A DNA stretch of 64,000 nucleotides from positions 372,001 to 436,000 of the forward strand of contig NZ_FTNW01000001.1 of the NCBI RefSeq assembly GCF_900156545.1, in the 5' to 3' direction. The stretch's first letter is position 1. Each line of letters opens with the position of its first letter. A program made the position numbers and the translations under genes. The notes under the pieces are model-generated. The model made no database searches, had not been told where the DNA came from, and saw only the letters and a program-made list of their open reading frames with translations. The DNA comes from Aquipseudomonas alcaligenes. Lineage in GTDB: Bacteria > Pseudomonadota > Gammaproteobacteria > Pseudomonadales > Pseudomonadaceae. Below are positions 39,292 to 45,609 of the stretch, piece by piece.

Positions 39292-39330
39292 ATAGGATTG
39301 CCTATGGATATCTTTTATAGGAATTCCTAT
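39268..39330. promoter_or_regulatory. OR: three repressor operators (ATAGG-N4-CCTAT)
   Basis: ATAGGTGCGCCTAT (39268-39281), ATAGGATTGCCTAT (39292-39305) and ATAGGAATTCCTAT (39317-39330, perfect palindrome). Start-to-start spacings are 24 and 25, close to lambda OR. The first covers the PRM -10, the second the PR spacer, the third the PR start region just before the cro ribosome site. Confidence 0.85.
39286..39314 (+). promoter_or_regulatory. PR: rightward early promoter
   Basis: TTGCAA (39286-39291), 17 bases, TATCTT (39309-39314). It initiates about 20 bases before the cro ATG and drives cro, the CII-like gene and the replication genes. Confidence 0.65.
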
Positions 39331-39342
39331 GGAGGATTCCGA

Positions 39343-39552
39343 ATGAGCATCTATGAGCGGCTAGCCGATCACTTCGGCAGCCAGGAGAAGGCAGCTCGCG
39401 CCCTCGGGGTAAAGCAGGGCAGCGTTTCTGGCTGGGTCACCGGCAAGCACGGCATGAGCGCCATCGTCGCAATGCGGGCTGAAGAGGTGACCGGTGGGCA
39501 GTTCAAGGCCGCGGACCTCTGTCCCGATCTGAGGCGTGTCTCGGCGGCCTGA
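39343..39552 (+). CDS. Cro/YdaS-like helix-turn-helix regulator
   Basis: 69 residues; HFGSQEKAARALGVKQGSVSGW is the helix-turn-helix (key residues QEKAARALGV-KQGSVSGW). It is divergent from cI across the OR operators and is the natural Cro counterpart that turns the switch to lytic growth. GGAGG lies 7 bases before the ATG at 39343. Confidence 0.82.
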   Translation: MSIYERLADHFGSQEKAARALGVKQGSVSGWVTGKHGMSAIVAMRAEEVTGGQFKAADLCPDLRRVSAA

Positions 39553-39643
39553 TGCGCTGAGGTTGAGTTGCTGGGTTCTTCATGAGCCCAGATTGATGGC
39601 GCGACGACAACAGCGCCACGGAAAGAGCAGAGAGGTTTTACGA

Positions 39644-40066
39644 ATGGAACAGTTCCTGAGGGCCTGTCACGACGCGGTGAAGGATGCCGAGCCTAAGCGG
39701 CTGGCCAGCCAAATGGGGTTGCCGCATGTGAGCCTGCTGCAGCGGGCCAACCCGGACAACGATGCGCACAAGCTGACCATCAACCACCTGTACCAGATCC
39801 TGCTGCATACGCAGGACATGCGGCCGCTGGCGGCGCTGGCGGCTGAGTTCGGCTTCACCCTGGTGGCGAAGGAGGGCGCCGAGGCGGTGAACCTCTCCGC
39901 TGCCGTGCTGCACATGCATGCCGAGGTGGCCGACGTGACCAAGGCGGTGACCGCCGCTCTGGACGATGGCCGGGTGAGCCAGGTGGAGAAGGCGATGATC
40001 CGCCGCGAGATCACCGGGGTGCGCGAAAGCCTGGATGTGCTCGAAGCCTCAGTGCAGGTGGCGTGA
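39644..40066 (+). CDS. CII-like phage regulatory protein
   Basis: 140 residues from ATG at 39644, after GAGAGG. FLRACHDAVKDAEPKRLASQMG and HVSLLQRANPDNDAHKLTINH have the pattern of the phage CII regulatory family, with an HTH in the first 60 residues and a helical C-terminal oligomerisation part. Position between cro and the replication genes supports a CII role (lysogeny decision). Confidence 0.72.
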   Translation: MEQFLRACHDAVKDAEPKRLASQMGLPHVSLLQRANPDNDAHKLTINHLYQILLHTQDMRPLAALAAEFGFTLVAKEGAEAVNLSAAVLHMHAEVADVTKAVTAALDDGRVSQVEKAMIRREITGVRESLDVLEASVQVA

Positions 40067-40067
40067 C

Positions 40068-40889
40068 ATGGCCGGTGACTGGATCAAGATGCGCGTCTCC
40101 CTGGCTGATGACCCTGCGGTGATCTTGATCGCGGATCGACTGGGGCTGGACGAGTTCTCCGTGGTTGGGCGGCTGCAACACCTGTGGAGTTGGGCCGACA
40201 GTCAGTCACGCGACGGTCACGCTGCTGGCGTGACACAAAAATGGATCGACCGTTACCTGCGTTGCGACGGTTTCGCCGGAGCGATGGTAGAGGCCGGCTG
40301 GCTGGTGATCACCGATCAGGGCATCAGTTTTCCCAATTTCGAGCGGCATAACGGCGCAACCGCCAAGGCACGTGGCCTGGCGGCGAATAGGCAGCAGAAG
40401 AAGCGCGGCGCTGTCACGCCTCCCGTCACGCCGGAGTCACCCAATCCGTCACGCGGTGAGCGTGACAAGGGCGTGACCAGAGAAGAGAAGAGAAGAGAAG
40501 AAGAGCAACAACAACAGGGGGCGGCTTCGGGGCCTGGTCTTGATGCCCTGCAGCGGTTCCCGATGCACAAGGGCTGGACGCCGGACAGCGAGAACCTGGG
40601 CACTCACCTGCAGCTGATCGGCGTCGCCCCGGGCCTGGTCACCGAGGAGGCGGTGACGGAGTTCGTTTCGTTCTGGCTGACCCGGCCCGGCACGGCCAAC
40701 AACCAGGCGGCTTGGTGCCGTGAGTTGGTCGTTTCGGTGAAGCGCGCCGGGGTGAAGGCCGCTGCCAAGCCGACGCTCGCGCCGGCGCCCGCTGTCCGCA
40801 ACGGAAGAACCAGCCAGCACACCGACCTGAAATCCCAGAACCTGCGTGACGGCCTGGAGGCCAACCCCGATGGAACCTACTCGCTCTAA
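40068..40889 (+). CDS. DnaT-like phage replication protein (O analogue)
   Basis: 273 residues. The N-terminal 110 residues (DWIKMRVSLADDPAVILIAD) are the winged-helix part common in phage replication initiators; a charged low-complexity linker (REEKRREEEQQQQ) follows; the C-terminal part (FPMHKGWTPDSENLGTHL and AWCRELVVSVKRAG) matches the DnaT DNA-binding domain. It probably binds the phage origin and recruits the helicase loader encoded next, whose start overlaps by 20 bases. The linker is encoded by an AGAAG pentanucleotide repeat. Confidence 0.8.
   Translation: MAGDWIKMRVSLADDPAVILIADRLGLDEFSVVGRLQHLWSWADSQSRDGHAAGVTQKWIDRYLRCDGFAGAMVEAGWLVITDQGISFPNFERHNGATAKARGLAANRQQKKRGAVTPPVTPESPNPSRGERDKGVTREEKRREEEQQQQGAASGPGLDALQRFPMHKGWTPDSENLGTHLQLIGVAPGLVTEEAVTEFVSFWLTRPGTANNQAAWCRELVVSVKRAGVKAAAKPTLAPAPAVRNGRTSQHTDLKSQNLRDGLEANPDGTYSL
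40482..40502 (+). repeat. AGAAG pentanucleotide repeat inside the replication gene
   Basis: Four tandem AGAAG units followed by related AAGAG and CAACAACAACAG. It encodes the charged linker of the DnaT-like protein. Slippage by one unit would shift the frame, so it is a potential mutation hotspot. Confidence 0.6.
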
Positions 40890-41697
40890 CCGCCCACGCT
40901 CGCTGGACGACAGCCTGGCGCGCCTGCAGAGATCAGCCGGGATTACCGGTACCGCGCCGGCCAAGTGCCAGGCCCACGGTGATTACATTGCCAGCCAGCT
41001 GCGTGAGGGTGTGCTGACCGGTTGCCCGGAGTGTGCACGGTTGCGTGCTGCCGAGGAGGAGGCCGCTGAGCGCAGCGAGCAGCAGCGGCTGGCCGTGGCT
41101 GCGCGGCTGGAGCGGCAGCTGGGCCAGGCGCTGATTCCGCAGCGTTTCAAGACCAAGACCTTCGCCAGCTACCGCGCCTCGAGCGATGGCCAGCGGCTGG
41201 CGCTGGGTGCCTGCCAGGGCTATGCGGCTGACTTCCCGGAGCACGCTGCCGCTGGCCGCTGCCTGCTGCTGCTCGGCCATGTGGGCAACGGCAAGACGCA
41301 CCTGGCGGCGGCGATTGCGGCCCAGGTGGTGGAGCAGCACCGGCGCAACGTGCTGTACACGACGGTGGCGCGGGTGTGCCAGCAGGTGAAGGCGAGCTAC
41401 GGGAAGGACGCGGAGCAGTCCGAGCGGGAGGCGCTGGATATCTTCCGGACGCCTGACTTGCTGATCCTGGACGAGGTGGGCGCGAGCTACGGGACGGACT
41501 TCGAGCGCATGGTGATGTTCGAGGTGGTGAATGCCCGCTACGAGGATGTGAAGCCGACCATCGTGATCTCCAACCTGGCCGCGCCGGCGCTCTCCGGCGC
41601 CCTGGGCGACCGCACGGTGGACCGCCTGCGCGAGGGCGGCGGCATCGTGGTGGTGTTTGACTGGGCCAGCGCGCGGAAGGAGGTGGACCGTGGTTGA
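40870..41697 (+). CDS. DnaC-like helicase loader (P analogue)
   Basis: 275 residues. An N-terminal region with a zinc-like set (CQAHGDYIASQ ... TGCPECARLR) precedes an AAA+ domain: GHVGNGKTHLA is Walker A, DLLILDEVG Walker B. This is the DnaC/IstB-type ATPase that loads the host DnaB helicase at the phage origin. The start at 40870 is preceded by GGAGG; it overlaps the DnaT-like gene and is overlapped by the next gene. Confidence 0.88.
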   Translation: MEPTRSNRPRSLDDSLARLQRSAGITGTAPAKCQAHGDYIASQLREGVLTGCPECARLRAAEEEAAERSEQQRLAVAARLERQLGQALIPQRFKTKTFASYRASSDGQRLALGACQGYAADFPEHAAAGRCLLLLGHVGNGKTHLAAAIAAQVVEQHRRNVLYTTVARVCQQVKASYGKDAEQSEREALDIFRTPDLLILDEVGASYGTDFERMVMFEVVNARYEDVKPTIVISNLAAPALSGALGDRTVDRLREGGGIVVVFDWASARKEVDRG

Positions 41698-42055
41698 GGC
41701 TGGCTTCCAGGAACGCATCGGCCGGCGCGTGCTGGGCTTGGGCAACGGCGAGCTGGAGCAGATGGCGGCCAAGGCGCTGGGGCTGGTGGTGGCCTGGCGC
41801 GAGGACCTGCAGCAGTTCGAGGTGGTGAGCGGTAACTGGCCGCGCGCAGTGTTCGGCCCGCTGGACAGCGATGCGGATGCCTTCCTGCTGCCGTGCCTGC
41901 TGCCGGATTTGCCGGTTGGGCTGATCCTGCGCCGCGCGCATGCGGCGTTCAACCAGGTGGGGCTGATCCCGGCCTACGTGCGGCGGAACCTGGTGCTGGC
42001 TGCTGCTGAGCGTTCGCTGGCGACCGAGGCGGAGCGGGTTGCGTATGGCTGGTGA
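41690..42055 (+). CDS. Phage protein of unknown function, GTG start
   Basis: 121 residues from GTG at 41690, chosen because AAGGAGGT lies 6 bases before it; it overlaps the helicase loader stop by eight bases. No recognised domain; helical with a Leu/Ala-rich middle. It sits in the early operon between helicase loader and second recombinase. Confidence 0.65.
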   Translation: MVEAGFQERIGRRVLGLGNGELEQMAAKALGLVVAWREDLQQFEVVSGNWPRAVFGPLDSDADAFLLPCLLPDLPVGLILRRAHAAFNQVGLIPAYVRRNLVLAAAERSLATEAERVAYGW

Positions 42056-43040
42056 GCGCCGGCGTGGCGCCCAGGTGCTGCGCACTGTGGGGCAGGTGGT
42101 GGGGTGGTGGTGTGAGCGGTTGGAGGTGAACCGCTCGGTGAGCGCGAGCTACAAGGCGACGATGCAGAGCCTGGCGCGCCGGCAGGTGGTGCCGCGGCTG
42201 GGCAAGGTGACGCTGAAACAGCTGGACCGCGCGACGGTGGACGACCAGCTGGTGTGGCCGATGCAGGCGGAGGGGCTTTCCCCGCACACGGCGCACAAGG
42301 CGCTGCAGGTGCTGCTGGCGGCGCTGGAGCTGGCGGCCAAGCAGAAGCGCATCGAGCGCAACCCGTTGGCGGGGGTGAGCTTCAAGGACTTCTGGTCCGG
42401 CAAGCTGCAGCCAAAGCCGGCCGGGCTGTTGCCGGTGGCAGTGTCGACGCTGCTGCCGAAGCTGTGCGAGGCCTTCGACCGGCAGCCGGTGGTGGTGATG
42501 CTGGTGCTGACGATGCTGGCCCAGGGCAACCGCATCGGCGAGACGTGCCTGGCGCGCCGGCAGCACATCAGCCTGATCGACCGGCTGTGGATCTTCCCTG
42601 CGCAGAACACGAAGACCGGTGAGGAGCTGGTGGTGCCGCTCACGGAGCAGATGTGCGCGCTGCTGACGCGCTACTGGCAGGCGCTGCCGGCGGCTAGGCA
42701 GGGCAGCACTTGGGTGTTCCCCGGGGTGAACGGCAAGCCGCTGAGCGCGAAGCAGGCGAGTGCCCTGATCAAGGAGCTGAGCGGCGGTGAGTGGACGAGC
42801 CATGACCTGCGCAAGCTGGCGCGCACGGTGTGGGCGGAGATCGGCATCGACTACCTGGTGGGGGAGATGCTGCTGAACCACTCGATGGGCACGCTGGCGA
42901 AGACGTACATCCGCACGACCGCTGACCAGCTGCGCCGACAGGCGCTGGAGCAGTGGCATGCCTGGCTGGATGCGCGCGGTTTCGTCGCTGCGCATGGCCT
43001 TAAAAGTGAACAAAGCGGAATTTCCTCGGATGCGGCCTAG
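42045..43040 (+). CDS. Second tyrosine recombinase in the replication module
   Basis: 331 residues. A core-binding region (about 20-120) is followed by a catalytic domain with Arg in GNRIGET, HDLRKLART, LNHSMG and Tyr in KTYIRTT. It is unrelated in detail to the integrase at the left end and lacks its DUF4102 domain. Located in the early operon (11-bp overlap with the gene before), it may resolve genome multimers or act in recombination rather than integration. Role inferred only. Confidence 0.82.
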   Translation: MAGERRRGAQVLRTVGQVVGWWCERLEVNRSVSASYKATMQSLARRQVVPRLGKVTLKQLDRATVDDQLVWPMQAEGLSPHTAHKALQVLLAALELAAKQKRIERNPLAGVSFKDFWSGKLQPKPAGLLPVAVSTLLPKLCEAFDRQPVVVMLVLTMLAQGNRIGETCLARRQHISLIDRLWIFPAQNTKTGEELVVPLTEQMCALLTRYWQALPAARQGSTWVFPGVNGKPLSAKQASALIKELSGGEWTSHDLRKLARTVWAEIGIDYLVGEMLLNHSMGTLAKTYIRTTADQLRRQALEQWHAWLDARGFVAAHGLKSEQSGISSDAA

Positions 43041-43121
43041 CCCAATAGCGGCGGGGCTTTTGGGCGTTCCGGGGATTTCTACCAGAGGAAGATCAGGAAA
43101 AGGCGGGGGAGGGTTGAGGCG

Positions 43122-43658
43122 ATGATCTATCCGAGTGTTCTGAGTGCAGTGGTGGCGGCGTTGGCGGCCGAGGCGATGGGTACGGCCACCACGGTGACCT
43201 GGCTGGGCAGTGGTGGGCAGAGCAGCCAGCGGGGCATGACCCGGCAGCAGGCCGATTGCTGGGTGCATGCCCGCCTGCATAGCCAGCTGAAGCCGCGGCA
43301 TTGGCATGCGCTGGTGGCCCGGTACAGCACGCATCGCGGCAAGAAGGTGCAGGCGATCAGCGCCCTGGTGCCGATCGTGGCCACGCCGGCGCCGCACCTG
43401 TTCCTGTCGAAGGCGGTGACGGCCTGGGCCATTCCGAAGCTGAAGGGGAAGCAGGGCAAGCGCTCGACCGACCTGATCGTGCTGCCGGACGAGTTCTACA
43501 ACATGAACCTCTGGGACAACCAGGGCCTGAACCGCAGCACCTACTGGCGCTGGAAGGCCGGCATCGAGGAGGCGTTGGACGAGTGCGTGAAGGTGGGGCT
43601 GCAGGAGGCTGAGGTGATCCTGCGGGCCGAGGGTGTGCTGTTTGAGGATGCCGCTTGA
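43122..43658 (+). CDS. Candidate late-gene regulator (Q analogue), family not recognised
   Basis: 178 residues, last gene of the rightward early operon. MIYPSV at the N-terminus is shared, in my memory, with Pseudomonas phage proteins annotated as antitermination or late regulators; the middle is basic (STHRGKKVQ) and the C-terminus has an HTH-like helix pair (GLNRSTYWRWKAGIEEAL). A promoter-terminator pair follows directly, the usual target of a Q-type antiterminator. Function is by position and weak resemblance. Confidence 0.5.
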   Translation: MIYPSVLSAVVAALAAEAMGTATTVTWLGSGGQSSQRGMTRQQADCWVHARLHSQLKPRHWHALVARYSTHRGKKVQAISALVPIVATPAPHLFLSKAVTAWAIPKLKGKQGKRSTDLIVLPDEFYNMNLWDNQGLNRSTYWRWKAGIEEALDECVKVGLQEAEVILRAEGVLFEDAA

Positions 43659-43683
43659 CTTGCCTGCAACAACGCAACATGAT
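43655..43683 (+). promoter_or_regulatory. Candidate late promoter
   Basis: TTGACT (43655-43660), 17 bases, CATGAT (43678-43683). It overlaps the stop of the candidate Q gene and lies about 50 bases before a strong terminator, the layout of lambda PR' and tR'. Confidence 0.5.
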
Positions 43684-43730
43684 CTCCCCATCCTGTTGAT
43701 CTTGCGCCTGCAGGATTGACGACCAGACAG

Positions 43731-43757
43731 AAGCCCAGCCATCGAGCTGGGCTTTTT
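43731..43757 (+). terminator. Terminator at the head of the late operon
   Basis: AGCCCAGC (43732-43739) pairs with GCTGGGCT (43746-43753), followed by TTTTTCG. Late genes can only be expressed by reading through it, which fits control by antitermination. Confidence 0.75.
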
Positions 43758-43836
43758 CGTTTCTGCTCCGCGCAGCTCTCCTCAGACTGCGCCCTCTGCC
43801 GGTGACCCTGCCGGCGTTTTCTTCGAGACCAGACCG

Positions 43837-44154
43837 ATGCCGGAGAAAGACCCTAACAACTGGGCCGCGCTCTGGGCTGCGGTCAGCACGTCTGCCACAT
43901 GGCAAGGGGCAATCATGGCAAGCATCATCGCCGCCCTGCGCGTCCTGTATGACGGAAAGGAAACCCGCTGGACCCGTATTGCGCTGGAGTCACTGATCTG
44001 TGGGGCGCTCTCGCTGTGCGCTTCCAGCCTTGTTCAATGGGGCGGTTTGCCGGCCAGCGTGAGCATCGCCGCCGGTGGCGCCATCGGCTTCCTTGGCGTG
44101 ACCACAATCCGTGAGTTCCTGGTGAAGTGGGCCGGGAAGCGCGTCGACAGCTGA
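43837..44154 (+). CDS. Phage holin (lambda-type holin family)
   Basis: 105 residues with three hydrophobic segments (about 25-45, 50-70, 72-92) and a charged C-terminus (KWAGKRVDS). MPEKDPNNWAALWAA is a typical opening of lambda-type (holin 3) proteins. It forms inner-membrane holes at the time of lysis. Placement ahead of the terminase, apart from an endolysin, is common in Pseudomonas siphophages. Confidence 0.8.
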   Translation: MPEKDPNNWAALWAAVSTSATWQGAIMASIIAALRVLYDGKETRWTRIALESLICGALSLCASSLVQWGGLPASVSIAAGGAIGFLGVTTIREFLVKWAGKRVDS

Positions 44155-44163
44155 TTCAGGCGA

Positions 44164-44952
44164 ATGATCAAGGTCTCTTTCAGCGGTCTACGTGAGCGCC
44201 TGCAGACCCTGGATCGCCTGGAGCGTGAGCAGCTGCCGTTCGCCGCCGCACTCGCGCTGACCCGCACTGCACAGGTGGTCGCAGGTGATCTGCGCATGCA
44301 GATGCAGGTGGTGTTCGACAGGCCTACACCGGCCACCCTAGACAGTCTGTTCATCCAGCCTGCCACCAAGCAGAAGATGGAGGCCCGTGTCTGGATCAAG
44401 GATGGGCTCAGCTCAGGAGCTGGTGGCCAGTTGGTGGGCAGGCAGGGTGCATGGGGCAAAGGCAGGGCCGCTATCAAGTGGCTGACACCAGAGGTGTTCG
44501 GCGGCCCGCGAGACGACAAGGGTATTGAGGCGCTGCTCAGGCGGCGTGGTGTGCTGGGCCAAGGTCAGTACGTGATGCCTGGCGACAAGCTGCCGCTCGA
44601 CCAGTACGGCAACGTGAGCCGAGGCCAGCTGAACAAGATCCTCTCGGGCGCCAAGCTGTTCACCCAGGAGGGCTACAGCGCCAACGCAACGGGCAGCAAG
44701 CGCAGCCGAGCCAAGGGCAATGGCAATCGCTACTTCGTCATGTACGACAGGAACCGCAAGCCGTTCGCTGTGGCTGAGAGAACAAGCACAGGGCGGGCTG
44801 GACTGCGAGTCGTGCTGGCCTTCACTGGTCGACCCTCGTACCGCAAGGCACTGGACTGGTTCGCCATCGCAGAGCGATCGGCAGAGGCCGCGCTAGCTAT
44901 CGAGTTCGAGAAAGCCATGGCTCAGGCGCTGGCTACGAGGCGTGGTCGATAG
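44164..44952 (+). CDS. Phage protein of unknown function (possible structural/morphogenesis)
   Basis: 262 residues. N-terminal helices (MIKVSFSGLRERLQTLDRLE, then FAAALALTRTAQVVAGDLR) resemble minor tail or virion morphogenesis proteins that start with the same kind of segment; the middle is Gly/Lys-rich. It lies between holin and terminase. I cannot assign it firmly. Confidence 0.6.
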   Translation: MIKVSFSGLRERLQTLDRLEREQLPFAAALALTRTAQVVAGDLRMQMQVVFDRPTPATLDSLFIQPATKQKMEARVWIKDGLSSGAGGQLVGRQGAWGKGRAAIKWLTPEVFGGPRDDKGIEALLRRRGVLGQGQYVMPGDKLPLDQYGNVSRGQLNKILSGAKLFTQEGYSANATGSKRSRAKGNGNRYFVMYDRNRKPFAVAERTSTGRAGLRVVLAFTGRPSYRKALDWFAIAERSAEAALAIEFEKAMAQALATRRGR

Positions 44953-45063
44953 GCTCGGCCTATGGCTTTGGGTCCTCCCCAGTGGGGTGGCCTATGAGGG
45001 TAATTCGAGCCCCGCGCGCCAATTATGTATGACCGATTTTCGGAGGTTGGTTGTTGTTTAGTC
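44953..45063. other. Spacer before terminase; possible cos region
   Basis: 111 bases without gene. It contains the hairpin CCCCAGTGGGG and a GC-rich segment (GAGCCCCGCGCGCC) directly before the small terminase gene, where cos sites of phages with GpA-type terminases normally lie. No cohesive-end sequence can be recognised with certainty. Confidence 0.3.
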
Positions 45064-45609
45064 ATGGCCAAGAACGAAACAACCAAGCAGCCGGGATGGT
45101 TGAACAAATCGGAAATGGCCAAGAGCCTCGGCATTTCTCCGCAAGCCTTTGATAAATGGGACGTTGAGCCCATCGCGCGAATCGGCCGCGAGGCGTTCTA
45201 CCGGGTGCAGGATGTGCTGGAGAATCGCCTCGAACACGCCGCAAGAAAGCAACAACCTACCGGCCTGGACGAGGAAGGTATCGATCCTCTCGCCGAGCAC
45301 AAGCTGACCCAGGAGCGCCTTCGACTGACGAAGGCTCAGGCCGACGCTCAGGAGAAGAAGAACCAGGTGGCCGACAAGGAGCTGGTCCCGGTCACTTTCG
45401 CCACATTCGCCCTGTCCAAGATCGCCGCCCAGATCGGCTCGAAACTGGAGACCGTCTGCAAGACCGTCAGTCGCCGGTACCCGGATGTCGACCCGGTCGT
45501 GCTGGAGGCCTTCGAGAGGGAAATAGCTGTGGCGCGAAACCTTGCCGCGCACTTCGGCGACGACCTTCCTGGAATCCACGATGAGTATCTTGCGACCCTG
45601 GATCAATGA
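45064..45609 (+). CDS. Terminase small subunit (DUF1441, Nu1-like)
   Basis: 181 residues. GWLNKSEMAKSLGISPQAFDKW is an N-terminal HTH of the Nu1 kind (key part KSEMAKSLGISPQAF), followed by a long Lys/Gln/Glu-rich helix (TQERLRLTKAQADAQEKK) and a C-terminal domain that should bind TerL. It recognises phage DNA for packaging. Start uncertain: 45064 chosen; an in-frame ATG at 45025 lacks a ribosome site, while GGAGG lies 17 bases before 45064. It overlaps TerL by 29 bases. Confidence 0.8.
   Translation: MAKNETTKQPGWLNKSEMAKSLGISPQAFDKWDVEPIARIGREAFYRVQDVLENRLEHAARKQQPTGLDEEGIDPLAEHKLTQERLRLTKAQADAQEKKNQVADKELVPVTFATFALSKIAAQIGSKLETVCKTVSRRYPDVDPVVLEAFEREIAVARNLAAHFGDDLPGIHDEYLATLDQ

Noticed and set aside
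40482..40516. CRISPR-like or tandem repeat array
   Set aside because: Only a short pentanucleotide run inside a coding gene; no spacers. No CRISPR array seen anywhere in the window.
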